The notes under the pieces are model-generated. The model did not search any database. It was not told the origin of the DNA and saw only the letters and a program-made list of their open reading frames with translations. This document shows, one piece after another, positions 28,586 through 38,522 of a DNA stretch of 64,000 bases. Both the position numbers and the translations under genes were made by a program. The stretch's first letter is position 1, and each line of letters begins with the position of its first letter. Source of the DNA: an uncultured Dehalococcoidia bacterium (GTDB lineage Bacteria; Chloroflexota; Dehalococcoidia; Lucifugimonadales; GCA-2712585); the NCBI GenBank assembly GCA_951812825.1, contig OX638324.1:692459-756458 (forward strand), read 5' to 3'.

Positions 28586-29378
28586 CCTCTTCCTCAAGTC
28601 CCTCCTCGACCACCGCCGCGGCCTCGGTTGGTGGATCATGGGGATCATCCTGCTCTGCGCAGTCATGACCTCTTTCTACCCCAGTATCTCCACCAACGAA
28701 GCCATTCAGGACTACGTGGACGCCTTCGACCCCGACCTGCTCGCCCTCTTTGGATTCTCCGAAATGACGGACATAACCTCCGGCGCCGGATACCTGAGCG
28801 CCGAGATGTTCAGCCTGATGATCCCCCTGCTGCTCATAATATTCGCCATCAGCCTCGGCGCTTCCGCCATCGCAGGCGAAGAGGACAAACGCACCATCGA
28901 GATTCTCCTCTCCGAGCCCGTCAGCCGCCAGCGCGTACTTCTGCAAAAATACGCCTTCCTCCTCGCTGCAAGCATCCTGCTGGCCGCCGTAGTTTGGATA
29001 TCCCTGGCCATCGGCTCCCCCATCGTTGGCATGGACGTTAGCATGTTCAACCTTGCCGCAGCAGTCATAAGCTCCTCGCTCCTCGGCATCGCCTTCGGCT
29101 CGCTGGCCTTCACAATCGGCGCCATTACCGGCAACCGCGGGCTCAGCGTTGGCGTCTCCGCCGGGACCGCCGTCGCCACCTACGTAATCAACACCCTCGC
29201 TTCCATTGTGGACATTCTGGAGCCGGCCAAGTGGCTCTCACCCTTCTTCTACCACGGCGGCAACTCCCCCATCCTGAATGGCCTCGACCCCCTGCACGTC
29301 ATTCTGCTGATTGCCGTAATCGTAGTACCCGCAATAGCCAGCTACTTCGCCTACCAGCGCCGTGACCTCCGGTTGTAG
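28572..29378 (+). CDS. ABC-2 type transporter permease
   Basis: 268 residues from the ATG at 28572, placed 6 bases after GGAGG; an ATG two codons earlier abuts the SD. Six membrane segments are predicted: residues ~18-38 (WWIMGIILLCAVM), ~80-100, ~125-145, ~155-180, ~195-215 and ~235-255. The conserved GEEDKRTIEILLSEPVSRQRVLLQK segment between segments 2 and 3 is the hallmark of ABC2_membrane permeases. It pairs with the ATPase just upstream to form the exporter. Confidence 0.92.
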
Positions 29379-29606
29379 ACCCTAAGCCCTCCGCGAAACA
29401 CGCACCCATCCCACTCTTGTTCCTGCGAACGAAGGCTTGTGCCCGCGGAAGCGGCTAAAGGAACCCACTCTACCCATACCAAACTCACAATCATCCCGTA
29501 GGGGCGGCTCGCGAACCGCCCGTCTTCCCACGCTTAAACCTGCCGTACCCCCTCTCCACACCACCCATCTCCCTACGCCGAAAACCACCCCCCAACTCAA
29601 AAAACC
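29379..29606. repeat. Convergent intergenic repeats
   Basis: Contains 'CTTGTTCCTGCGAACGAAGG' with a following GGAACCCAC end (about 29415-29470) and a palindrome variant GGGCGGCTCGCGAACCGCCC (29502-29521). Confidence 0.7.
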
Positions 29607-29933
29607 CTACGAAAGCGGCAACGCGCTCTTCACAGTCCCTCCCCCAATCGCAATCACCCCATAGGCCCCCAAACCACCTATCGAAATCACGCCGACTGAA
29701 TTGATACCCCCAATAGCCACCACACCCACCGCATTCACCCCTCCTATGGCCACAAACCCCACGGCGTTCACTGGACTGAAGGAGACCAGCCCTATCGCGT
29801 TCAGGAAGGATATCGCCACCATCGCGATGGCGTTCCAAGTTCCAGCCGCCACAACCCCCACGGCTGTGTTGCCCACTGCTATATTGTCAACCGTCACCCA
29901 ACTCAGAAGAGACGAACCTTTAGCTTCTCCCAT
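29607..29933 (-). CDS. Small Gly/Ala/Val/Asn-rich repeat protein
   Basis: About 108 residues from the ATG at 29933, which has GAGGAGG 11 bases before it. From residue 20 onward the sequence is a ten-residue repeat approximating xNAVGVVAIGG (NAVGFVAIGG, NAVGVVAIGG, NSVGVISIGG, AYGVIAIGG). The repeats are hydrophobic with regularly spaced Gly, so a beta-solenoid or membrane-associated structure is possible. No signal peptide. Proteins with similar IGG repeats are known as hypotheticals; no function can be assigned. Confidence 0.6.
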   Translation of the reverse strand: MGEAKGSSLLSWVTVDNIAVGNTAVGVVAAGTWNAIAMVAISFLNAIGLVSFSPVNAVGFVAIGGVNAVGVVAIGGINSVGVISIGGLGAYGVIAIGGGTVKSALPLS

Positions 29934-30074
29934 TGTCTTAACTACCTCCTCATAGTTTCGCGCACAGGAAAATAGCACTTCCCTTGTGGCTAATCAACAT
30001 TCCATGCCGAATGACTACCCTCCACCCCAAATAGCCTTCCCGGCAGGGGTGATTCGCGAAACTACCAGACTCCC

Positions 30075-30713
30075 CTACCCCACCACCGTCTCAGGCGTCA
30101 ACGGCCTCGAAACCCCCACCATCGAGTCCCGCGTCACCAGCCGCGCCAGCTCCACCTCGCTCCACCCCTCCGTCCCAGCCGGACGCTGCGGCAGCACCAA
30201 ATATCGAACGTCTGCCGTGCTGTCCAACACCTTGACCACCACCCCCTCCTCCAACTCCAACCCGAACTCCCCCATCACTCCTCGCGGATCAATCACCGCC
30301 CTCGACCGATAAGTCAGGCTCTTGTACCAGTCCGGCGGACGTCCAAGCAGCCACGTCGGGTAGCACGAACACAGCGTGCAAACTACAAGATGATGTACCC
30401 CATCCGTATTCTCCGCCACCACCACGTCCGGCAGGCTCTCCGACTCCGAATACCCCATCTCAGCCACCGCCGCCTTCGCGTCTGCCAGCAGCCTATTCTT
30501 GAACCCCGGGTCCGTCCACGCCCGGGCCACAATCCTCGCCCCGTCCGCCGGCGTTCGTGCCTCTCCTTCCGCAACCAGACGCTCAACCTCCTCGCCGCTC
30601 ACAATCCCCTTCTCCACAAGCACCGCCTCCATGGCCCTCACCCTCCGGGCGTAGTACCCCAACTCCTCGTCGTGCGCCATCCCTGGATGTTCATGTCCGT
30701 GAGACTCGCTCAT
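30075..30713 (-). CDS. Nitrile hydratase alpha / thiocyanate hydrolase gamma-type subunit (cobalt type)
   Basis: 212 residues. The metal-binding claw VCTLCSC (Cys112, Cys115, Cys117) with Thr is the cobalt-type signature, followed by YPTWLLGRPPDWYKS and the RAVIDPRGVMGEFG segment of the NHase alpha family. The His-rich N-terminus (MSESHGHEHPGM) precedes the helical start YYARRVRAMEAVLVEKG. It is the third gene of a set in which the beta subunit is encoded as two separate chains, as in thiocyanate hydrolase (ScnC being this subunit) and toyocamycin nitrile hydratase. Substrate: a nitrile or thiocyanate. Confidence 0.9.
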   Translation of the reverse strand: MSESHGHEHPGMAHDEELGYYARRVRAMEAVLVEKGIVSGEEVERLVAEGEARTPADGARIVARAWTDPGFKNRLLADAKAAVAEMGYSESESLPDVVVAENTDGVHHLVVCTLCSCYPTWLLGRPPDWYKSLTYRSRAVIDPRGVMGEFGLELEEGVVVKVLDSTADVRYLVLPQRPAGTEGWSEVELARLVTRDSMVGVSRPLTPETVVG

Positions 30714-30730
30714 TTGCTCCTCCTCTGTCG

Positions 30731-31024
30731 CTATGCCGGCTCCAGCCAGTGCTCGAAAACGTCCGCCAGCAGCTTGTCCCCCTCCCGGCCCTCATACCCT
30801 TCCCACAACTGCCTCTGGCTGAACTCCACCAGGTACAACGGCATCGCCGGCTCCCCCGACCCGCCGTACGCCAGCGATTCCGGGTTCGGGTACGCCCCAT
30901 GACACCTCTCCACAGTCCCAACCTTGCCCCTGATGAACCACGGCGTCCGGTTGTGCCCCTTCACATTCAAACAACGCACTCTCACCCTATCCCCCGCGCC
31001 AAACTTCGGCTGCTGCTCTGCCAT
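30731..31024 (-). CDS. Nitrile hydratase beta C-terminal-half subunit (ScnA-like)
   Basis: 97 residues from the ATG at 31024; an extension to 31129 would overlap the preceding gene. It corresponds to the C-terminal SH3-like half of nitrile hydratase beta: FGAGDRVRVRC, NVKGHNRTPWFIRGKVGTVE, HGAYPNPE and LYLVEFSQRQLWEG. The gene stands 5 bases after the N-terminal-half gene and 17 bases before the alpha-type gene, giving the order found in scnBAC. It has its own start and stop, so the split is real and not a frameshift. Confidence 0.85.
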   Translation of the reverse strand: MAEQQPKFGAGDRVRVRCLNVKGHNRTPWFIRGKVGTVERCHGAYPNPESLAYGGSGEPAMPLYLVEFSQRQLWEGYEGREGDKLLADVFEHWLEPA

Positions 31025-31029
31025 CGGCA

Positions 31030-31332
31030 CTAACCCGCTCCTCCCGAAAGCTCCCCCATTTTCCCGTCGATCTCTTCCCGCGTGAAAATACCCTTCTCCG
31101 CAAGAATAGACTCCACCGATTCCGCCCACCTTGCATAGTAGCCTATAGACTCATACCTGCTCGGATCGATGCTCTCGATGCCACGGCGCATTTCGTCCGT
31201 GCGCATCAACCCCTTGCCTCGCAACGCTCCAAGAAGGGCGCTCATCCGAACCTCCCAGTCCATCACTGGATGCTCCTCCTGGTCGATGGGATCGTCAGTT
31301 GGCCAACCGCCCCGGTCATGGACTCCAGGCAT
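31030..31332 (-). CDS. Nitrile hydratase beta N-terminal-half subunit (ScnB-like)
   Basis: 100 residues with an AGGAGG site before the ATG. The start MPGVHDRGGWP matches the family's MxGxHDxGG opening. The rest (DWEVRMSALLGAL, YESIGYYARWAESVESILAEKGIFTREEI) is the helical N-terminal half of nitrile hydratase beta. First gene of the three-gene set. The stretch YYARWAESVESILAEKGIF resembles the N-terminal helix of the alpha-type subunit, as is usual for accessory and subunit genes of this family. Possibly co-transcribed with metK upstream. Confidence 0.85.
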   Translation of the reverse strand: MPGVHDRGGWPTDDPIDQEEHPVMDWEVRMSALLGALRGKGLMRTDEMRRGIESIDPSRYESIGYYARWAESVESILAEKGIFTREEIDGKMGELSGGAG

Positions 31333-31650
31333 CGCTCCACCTCCTCAAAAGACTGCATCGCCCCCACTATAGCACACCTTCCTCATCCCCCTCCCCACAT
31401 ATCCTTCCCCCTGCCCCAAATGTCATTCTGAGGAGGCCCCGCGACGAAGAATCTCACTCACACCCGCGCCAACCCCTCCCAACTCTTGTTCCTGCCAACA
31501 AAGGCTTGCGCCCGCGGAGAGCCTGCCCCGAACCTGATACCGGGATGGGGTTCCCTCTTCCACCACCCTTCTACCCCCGCCCCTGGGAAGCGCCCCACCC
31601 AACCAACGCCCAACCCCAAACCCTGTCCTGAGCGAAGCCGAAGGTTCTCG
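31333..31650. repeat. Intergenic repeats between metK and the nitrile hydratase set
   Basis: 318 bases. Holds the common 'TGTCATTCTGAGGAGGCCCC...GAAGAATCTCAC' element (31421-31456), a 'CTTGTTCCTGCCAACAAAGG' element (about 31483-31510) and 'GTCCTGAGCGAAGCCGAAGG' (about 31624-31645). No gene was recognised. Confidence 0.7.
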
Positions 31651-32880
31651 TCACGCAGTGACCCCGAAAGCCTCCGCCCGTAGCGCCGACGCCTTGTCCG
31701 TCCGTTCCCACGGCACGTTCAACTCCTCCCGTCCGAAGTGCCCATACGCCGCCAGCTCTCCGTACATCGGCCTCTGCAAGTCCAGGTCCCTGATGATCGC
31801 CGCCGGTCGCAGGTCGAAGTGCTTGTCCACCAGCTCCTGAATCAGATCGTCCGTCACCTTCGCCGTCCCGAAAGTCTCCACGCTCACGGAGATAGGCCTC
31901 GCCACCCCGATGGCATAAGACACCTGCACCTCCGCCCGGTCCGCCAGCCCCGCCGCCACGATGTTCTTCGCCACGTAACGCGCCGCGTACGCCCCCGACC
32001 GGTCCACCTTCGTCGGGTCCTTCCCCGAAAACGCCCCGCCTCCGTGACGCGCCAGTCCGCCGTAGGTGTCCACCAGTATCTTCCGTCCCGTCAGCCCCGT
32101 GTCCGCCGCCGGCCCACCGTTCACAAACCGCCCGCTCGGATTCACGAAAATCTTCGTGTCCTCGTCCATCAAATGCGCCGGCGCCACCTCCCGCACCACC
32201 TGCTCCGTCACGTCCCTCGTCAATGTCTCCTGCTCCGTTTCCGGCGTATGCTGCGCGCTCACCACAATCGTGTCGATCCGCTTCGGCTCCCCGTATGCGT
32301 ACTCCACCGTGACTTGCGACTTCCCGTCCGGCCACAGATACGGAATCATCCCCTCCTTCCGCACCATCGCCAGCCGCTTGCATAGCCGGTGCGACAGCGC
32401 ATGAGGCAAGGGCAGCATCTCCGGCGTCTCGTTGCATGCGAACCCCACCATCATCCCCTGGTCCCCCGCGCCGATTAAATCGAGGTTATCCTCTCCCTGC
32501 GCCGAACGTCCGTCGTCCCGCACCTCCAGTGCAGTGCTCACCGCCGAGCTGATGTCCGACGACTGTTCCTGTATCGACACCATCACGCCACAGCTCTTGT
32601 AATCAATGCCTCGCTCGGCGCTGGTATACCCCGCCCGCTTCAGCGTCTCCCTTGCCAGCGACTGCGCGTCTATCGTTGCGCTGGTCGTTATCTCTCCCAT
32701 TATCACCACCAGTCCGTTGGTGGTGCACGCTTCACAGGCGATGCGAGCCTTGGGGTCCTGAGCCAGAATTGCGTCCACGACGGCGTCAGATATCTGATCG
32801 CACAGCTTGTCGGGATGCCCCTCCGTCACCGACTCAGAGGTGAGTAGGTATTGTGATGAATTCATAAATGCGTTAGACAA
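31651..32880 (-). CDS. metK: S-adenosylmethionine synthetase
   Basis: 409 residues, the usual MetK length. It makes SAM from methionine and ATP. Motifs: [20 protein letters not shown] at the N-terminus, [12 protein letters not shown], and [25 protein letters not shown] (P-loop-like, split here for length only in nature of citation: [19 protein letters not shown]). The start is a TTG at 32880 with AAGGAG 9 bases upstream; the next ATG, five codons in, lacks an SD. Last gene of the SAM-cycle run, 22 bases after ahcY. Confidence 0.97.
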   Translation of the reverse strand: MSNAFMNSSQYLLTSESVTEGHPDKLCDQISDAVVDAILAQDPKARIACEACTTNGLVVIMGEITTSATIDAQSLARETLKRAGYTSAERGIDYKSCGVMVSIQEQSSDISSAVSTALEVRDDGRSAQGEDNLDLIGAGDQGMMVGFACNETPEMLPLPHALSHRLCKRLAMVRKEGMIPYLWPDGKSQVTVEYAYGEPKRIDTIVVSAQHTPETEQETLTRDVTEQVVREVAPAHLMDEDTKIFVNPSGRFVNGGPAADTGLTGRKILVDTYGGLARHGGGAFSGKDPTKVDRSGAYAARYVAKNIVAAGLADRAEVQVSYAIGVARPISVSVETFGTAKVTDDLIQELVDKHFDLRPAAIIRDLDLQRPMYGELAAYGHFGREELNVPWERTDKASALRAEAFGVTA

Positions 32881-32902
32881 TTGGTGGCTCTCCTTAGATG
32901 AA

Positions 32903-34177
<1,275 letters not shown>

Positions 34178-34188
34178 CTAATCTTAAG

Positions 34189-35148
34189 TCAGATAACGCT
34201 GGCCATCTTACGCCACGGCAGATCCTCGCTCGACTCCAGCCCTTCGAATCTCGTCAGTTCCACGTATCCCCTCAACCGCTCCTCCACCTCCCCACGCGTC
34301 AGCGACGCTAACCTCTCAACGCTTAGCGCCTGCACCGTAAACGACCCCATCACCGTACCCACCACCGCCGCCCGACGCAGGTTCTCGCTGCTAAGTTCTC
34401 CCGTCTCCGCCAGATAACCCATAAACCCGCCGGCGAAGGAGTCCCCCGCCCCCGTTGGGTCAACCACGCTATCCAGGGCAAAGGCCGGTGCCGCAAACAT
34501 CGAGTCCCTCTGCACCATCAGCACCCCGTGCTCTCCCCGCTTCGCTACCACCGCAACCGGCCCCAGGTCCAGAATCGCCCGTGCGGCCCGCACCAGGTTC
34601 AATTCCCGCCCAAAGGCCCGCACCTCACCTTCGTCCATGAACACCACGTCCACCGACTTCAACACATCAGTCAGCCTTCGCCGCCTCGTCTCAATCCAGA
34701 TGCTGATAGTGTCCGCCGCCACCAGCTTGGGCCGCGACTCCATCTGCGCCAGCGTCTTCAGTTGCTGCTCCGGATCAATGTTCGCCAGAAACAGGTAGTC
34801 AGCCCGCCTCTGCTCAGGACTGAGCACCGGGCTGAACTCGTCGAAAACGTTCAACTGCAGGTCCAGCGTGTCCCGCAGATTCACGTCCTCCGTACCGTAC
34901 TTTCCCGTCCACCGAAACGTCTTCCCCGCCACCCGCTCCAGCCCACTTATGTCAACCCCCCGTCGCACCAGCAAGGCCTCGTCTTCAGGGGAAAAATCCT
35001 CCCCCACCACCCCAATCAGCGTCACCGATGAATAGTACCCCGCCGAAATGGCGAAATACGTGGCCGACCCCCCTAGCAGGTCCTTGCCCGTGGTCTGCGG
35101 GGTGATGATTGTGTCATACCCCACCGAACCAACTACCAGCAGAGACAT
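34189..35148 (-). CDS. PfkB-family kinase, candidate adenosine kinase
   Basis: 319 residues. The PfkB fold is shown by GGSATYFAISAGYYSSVTLIG near the N-terminus and the anion-hole and catalytic motif DPTGAGDSFAGGFMGYL near residue 240. The family phosphorylates sugars or nucleosides. Its place directly before ahcY and metK makes adenosine the attractive substrate, since removing adenosine pulls SAH hydrolysis forward; this is inference. It begins 11 bases after the rhodanese gene. Confidence 0.88.
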   Translation of the reverse strand: MSLLVVGSVGYDTIITPQTTGKDLLGGSATYFAISAGYYSSVTLIGVVGEDFSPEDEALLVRRGVDISGLERVAGKTFRWTGKYGTEDVNLRDTLDLQLNVFDEFSPVLSPEQRRADYLFLANIDPEQQLKTLAQMESRPKLVAADTISIWIETRRRRLTDVLKSVDVVFMDEGEVRAFGRELNLVRAARAILDLGPVAVVAKRGEHGVLMVQRDSMFAAPAFALDSVVDPTGAGDSFAGGFMGYLAETGELSSENLRRAAVVGTVMGSFTVQALSVERLASLTRGEVEERLRGYVELTRFEGLESSEDLPWRKMASVI

Positions 35149-35159
35149 CGAAGCTCGTC

Positions 35160-35510
35160 CTACGGATATTCCGTCGGCAGCCCGGCCTCAATCCAGGCGG
35201 GCGTGCCGTCTTCGATGTTATACAGCAACGCAGGGTCAACCCCCATCGAAGCCATGTATTCGCAGGCCAGACCGCTGCGGACACCGGCGGCGCAGATGAA
35301 CAGCAGCTTCTTCCCTTCCGGCACCTCGTCCATCCGGTCCAGCAAATCGTCAATGGGAATGTGAATGGCCCCGGCCGCATGGCCCGTCACCCACTCGTCG
35401 TCACGACGCACGTCCACAATCGCCGCTCCGTCTCCCTCGGCGTCCAAAATCTCCTTCGCCTCCGGCGAATCTACCCTCAAAAAAGGCTCTCCCGGTTCCT
35501 GTCTAGCCAT
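35160..35510 (-). CDS. Rhodanese-like domain protein
   Basis: 116-residue single rhodanese domain. The active-site loop is CAAGVRS with the catalytic Cys; DVRRDDEWVTGHAAGAIHIP is the CH2A-like entry motif. Such proteins carry persulfide sulfur. The cytoplasmic single-domain form within a methionine/SAM gene run suggests a role in sulfur handling, but the acceptor is unknown. No signal peptide. Confidence 0.9.
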   Translation of the reverse strand: MARQEPGEPFLRVDSPEAKEILDAEGDGAAIVDVRRDDEWVTGHAAGAIHIPIDDLLDRMDEVPEGKKLLFICAAGVRSGLACEYMASMGVDPALLYNIEDGTPAWIEAGLPTEYP

Positions 35511-35793
35511 CTCTGGACCTCCTCACTTTGCTATCAATAAACGTGTAACACCCCAACCCCACAAGCAGTTGCGGTTCCCGAACCTCCCACTCCATCTTCG
35601 CCCTTCCCCCTCAACCCACATGTGGTTCTGAGGAGGCTCTGCCACGAAGAATCTCGCCCCCGGACCACACACAACTCCCTTATCAGTTCTTGTTCCTGCA
35701 AACGAAGAGCCTGTGCCCGCGCAGAGCCTGCCTCCGTGAAGGCGGGGGCGGGCACAGGAACCCTCTCTCAACCCACGCCTGCGTGTCCTCTCT
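35511..35793. repeat. Intergenic repeats inside the SAM gene run
   Basis: A diverged 'TGTGGTTCTGAGGAGGCTCT...GAAGAATCTCGCC' copy (about 35620-35658) and a compound 'CTTGTTCCTGCAAACGAAGA...GAAGGCGGGGGCGGGCACAG' element (about 35690-35762). No gene was recognised. Confidence 0.65.
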
Positions 35794-36654
35794 CTAAACA
35801 TACTTCCCTATAATCGGCGCTAGCTGCGCCTTGTACTCCTCCGAAACCAACTCCGGCGAAGTCAGAATCGCGTTCTCCAGCGCAGAACCGCAGGAACAAT
35901 TCCGCCCCATCGGAACTGCCGGAATCAAATTCCGCAAGATGCTTATCGACGTATCCACGTTACGCATCAGATTCGCCACCACCATCTCCACCGTCACCAC
36001 CTCCGTCGCCTCCCGCCAGCAGTCGTAGTCCGTCACGCACGCCAGCGTGGAGTAACAAATCTCCGCCTCCCGCGCCAGCTTCGCCTCCGGCAATGCAGTC
36101 ATCCCGATGATGTCCGCCCCCCACTGACGATACAAATGAGACTCCGCCCGAGTCGAAAACGCCGGCCCTTCCATCACAAGGTATGTCCCCCCTTCGTGCA
36201 TCGAAGCCCCCGCCTTAACCCCCGAGTCATACACAAGCTGGCTCAGCGTGGGACAGAACGGGTCGGAAAACGCCACGTGCACCACCAGACCCCCGTCGAA
36301 GAACGTGTTCCCCCGAAGCCGCGTCCGGTCGATTATCTGGTGCGGTACCACCATGTCCAGCGGCTTCATCTCCTCCTTCAAGCTCCCCACCGCGCTCACC
36401 GAAACAATCCTCTCCACCCCTAAAGTCTTCAGCGCAAAGATATTGGCCTTCACCGGCAAGTTCGTCGGCGATATCCGATGCCCTCGCCCGTGTCTCGGCA
36501 GAAACGCCACCCTAACACCGTCCAGCGTCCCCACCACAATCGCGTCGCTCGGACTCCCGTACGGCGTCGAGACCTCCACCTCTTCCACATTCTGGAGCCC
36601 CTCCATGGAGTACAGCCCGCTGCCGCCAATAACCGCGAACCGAGGCTTATCCAT
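35794..36654 (-). CDS. mtnP: S-methyl-5'-thioadenosine phosphorylase
   Basis: 286 residues from the ATG at 36654, chosen for its GGGAGGAG site. Cleaves methylthioadenosine with phosphate to adenine and methylthioribose-1-phosphate. Family motifs: FAVIGGSGLY, FLPRHGRGHRISPTNLPVKANIFALK, VSAVGSLKEEMKPLDMVVPHQ, and MEGPAFSTRAES followed by IGMTALPEAKLAREAEICY. The Met-Thr-Ala context near IGMTALPEA fits MTA rather than inosine specificity. Next step, MtnA, is encoded by the preceding gene. Confidence 0.95.
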   Translation of the reverse strand: MDKPRFAVIGGSGLYSMEGLQNVEEVEVSTPYGSPSDAIVVGTLDGVRVAFLPRHGRGHRISPTNLPVKANIFALKTLGVERIVSVSAVGSLKEEMKPLDMVVPHQIIDRTRLRGNTFFDGGLVVHVAFSDPFCPTLSQLVYDSGVKAGASMHEGGTYLVMEGPAFSTRAESHLYRQWGADIIGMTALPEAKLAREAEICYSTLACVTDYDCWREATEVVTVEMVVANLMRNVDTSISILRNLIPAVPMGRNCSCGSALENAILTSPELVSEEYKAQLAPIIGKYV

Positions 36655-36848
36655 CAGACTCCTCCCCCAGCGCGAGTCCCGTCGTCGTAAGTAAACTTGA
36701 ATCTCTGCATCCATTCACACCGCTCCTCGTTCCTGCGTAAGCAGGAACCCACTCGCAATCCACGCCACACCCTCCCCCATAGCCACCCAACTCCTCCATC
36801 TCCCTCATTCCCGCGACGAAGAATCTCGCTCCAATCAGACTCACCACC
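36655..36848. repeat. Intergenic repeats between mtnA and mtnP
   Basis: A 'CTCGTTCCTGCGTAAGCAGG' copy with AACCCAC (about 36726-36752) and the tail 'CCCGCGACGAAGAATCTCGC' of the common element (about 36811-36831). Confidence 0.6.
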
Positions 36849-37904
36849 CTAACCCTCCCCCTGCCCACGAGTCACCGCAGCCCTCAAATTCTCTACGTAA
36901 GGCGGTCGAATCACCCCCACCTCCGTGATTATCGCGTCCACGTACTCATTTGGCGTCACGTCGAAGGCCGGGTTCCGAATTCCTATCCCCTCCGCCGCCG
37001 TCCGAACACCCCCCAACTCCGACACCTCCGCAGCGTCCCGCTCCTCTATAGGAATCTCATCCCCAGAAGCTACTCCCAGGTCCACCGTGCTGGTCGGCGC
37101 CGCCACGTAGAAGGGCGCGCCATTCTCCCGAGCCAGCACCGCCAAGCCATACGTCCCAATCTTGTTAGCCGTATCCCCGTTCGCCGCAATCCGGTCCGCG
37201 CCCACCACCACGCACCCCACCGCCCCCTGGCGCAGAATCAGCCCCGCCGCCGAGTCCACCACCATCGTGGCCGGTATCCCCAGCTTCACCAGCTCCCACG
37301 CCGTCAGCCGCGCCCCCTGTAGGAAGGGCCTCGTCTCCGTGTGAAATACGTCAAACCGTTCCCCCTGCTCCCACGCCGCCCGAATCACCCCCAGCGCCGT
37401 CCCATACCCCGCCGTCGCCAGCGCGCCCGTATTGCAGTGTGTCAACACCCCCTGCCTCCCCCTCAGCAGCGACGCTCCATGTCTCCCGATCTGCCGGTTA
37501 GCCTCCACGTCTCGACGCTGTATCTTCTTCGCTTCCTCCAACAGTGTCTCACACGCCATTGATGGCTCCGACTCACCCTCCGCCACTCCCAAAAGCCGCT
37601 CCACCGCCCATGCCAAATTGATAGCCGTAGGTCGAGCCGCCTTTATCTCCTCCGCCGCCTCCCTCAACCGAGACAGGAACCCCCCATCGCCGCCCTCAGC
37701 AACCTCCCTCGCAGCCAACACCATCGCGTAAGCGCCGGTAACGCCGATTGCCGGCGCCCCCCGCACTCGCATCTCTTGTATCGACGCAATCACCTCCCGA
37801 TAGTCCGAAGATTCCACCACCACCTCTTCCCTAGGCAGCCGCGTCTGGTCCAGCAGACTCAGCCTGCCAGACTCCCACAAGATCGGTTGAATCTCACCCT
37901 GCAA
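36849..37904 (-). CDS. mtnA: S-methyl-5-thioribose-1-phosphate isomerase
   Basis: 351 residues of the eIF2B-like sugar-phosphate isomerase family. Converts methylthioribose-1-phosphate to methylthioribulose-1-phosphate. Motifs: MRVRGAPAIGVTGAYAM, the catalytic Cys in LTHCNTGALATAGYG, the HTETRPFLQGARLTAWEL segment, and the catalytic Asp in VVGADRIAANGDTANKIGTY. First gene after the SAM riboswitch, 147 bases from its terminator. Later salvage genes (mtnB-D) are not in the window. Confidence 0.96.
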   Translation of the reverse strand: MQGEIQPILWESGRLSLLDQTRLPREEVVVESSDYREVIASIQEMRVRGAPAIGVTGAYAMVLAAREVAEGGDGGFLSRLREAAEEIKAARPTAINLAWAVERLLGVAEGESEPSMACETLLEEAKKIQRRDVEANRQIGRHGASLLRGRQGVLTHCNTGALATAGYGTALGVIRAAWEQGERFDVFHTETRPFLQGARLTAWELVKLGIPATMVVDSAAGLILRQGAVGCVVVGADRIAANGDTANKIGTYGLAVLARENGAPFYVAAPTSTVDLGVASGDEIPIEERDAAEVSELGGVRTAAEGIGIRNPAFDVTPNEYVDAIITEVGVIRPPYVENLRAAVTRGQGEG

Positions 37905-38050
37905 CCTTCAATCTCCTCCACTTTCTCCCATCCCATAAAATCCCTTCCCCCTCGACGGGGGAAGCCTAGGATGGGGGTGAACCCCGTATCCAACTACATT
38001 CTTTCCGCTCGTACGCCTCAATCTCATCCCACAACCCTCACGGCCCCCAA

Positions 38051-38076
38051 ATAAAAAACTTCTCGCAAAGAGAAGC
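38051..38076 (-). terminator. Rho-independent terminator of the SAM riboswitch expression platform
   Basis: Minus strand: stem CTTCTC/GAGAAG (38070-38075 with 38059-38064), 5-base loop, then a run of six T. A second small hairpin GCTCAAA/TTTGAGC lies between it and the aptamer (38077-38096). The layout suits a SAM-induced terminator. Confidence 0.85.
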
Positions 38077-38096
38077 TCAAATTATTACCTTTGAGC

Positions 38097-38217
38097 CTCC
38101 CTCATCTTTCACCCCAAACCGGGGCGCCGGAATTGGCACCTTCCCAAGTCGTTTTACAACGCCGGTAGGTTGCCAGGCTTCACAGGGCCGTTCCCTCTGC
38201 CTATCTGGATAAGAGAG
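38097..38217 (-). promoter_or_regulatory. SAM-I riboswitch aptamer (S box)
   Basis: On the minus strand the sequence carries all conserved blocks of RF00162 in order: CTCTCTTATCCAGAT, GGCAGAGGGAAC, GGCCCTGTGAAGCCTGGCAA with CC, AGGTGCCAATTCC, and GAAAGATGAGGGAG. The two ends pair to close P1 (CTCTCTTATC with GATGAGGGAG, two G-U pairs). It faces mtnA and the SAM gene run. When SAM is plentiful it should terminate transcription. Confidence 0.93.
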
Positions 38218-38522
38218 GACAATCTATCTGATTTTTCACCATAAATCCTATTCCCCATCACCCGCCCTGTCAACCAACCCCCTCCCCTCTTTTTTCCGAG
38301 GAGGCCCCGCGACGAAGAATCTGGAGGCGGGGCTCCCTCCCTTCTTCCCCCTCTCATCCAAATGTCATTCCGAGCGAAGCGCAACAGCGCCGAGGAATCT
38401 AGCTGCCGGTAACCAGCCTATTCCACCCACACCCTCTCGCTCCTACACACAGGGGCGGTTCGCGAACCGCCCTCCTCCTCAACCCACGCCCAACCCCAAA
38501 CTTGCCGTCATGCAATGACCCG
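38218..38522. repeat. Intergenic repeats upstream of the riboswitch
   Basis: 305 bases. Two copies of the common element, 'CCGAGGAGGCCCCGCGACGA...AATCT' (about 38296-38322) and 'TGTCATTCCGAGCGAAGCGC...GAGGAATCTAGC' (about 38361-38404), and the palindrome GGGCGGTTCGCGAACCGCCC (38453-38472). Promoter of the riboswitch transcript must lie in its left part; none is obvious. Confidence 0.65.

Noticed and set aside
30731-31332. Split nitrile hydratase beta as a frameshift artefact
   Set aside because: Each half has its own start codon and stop with a 5-base gap, and the same split and order are known in thiocyanate hydrolase.
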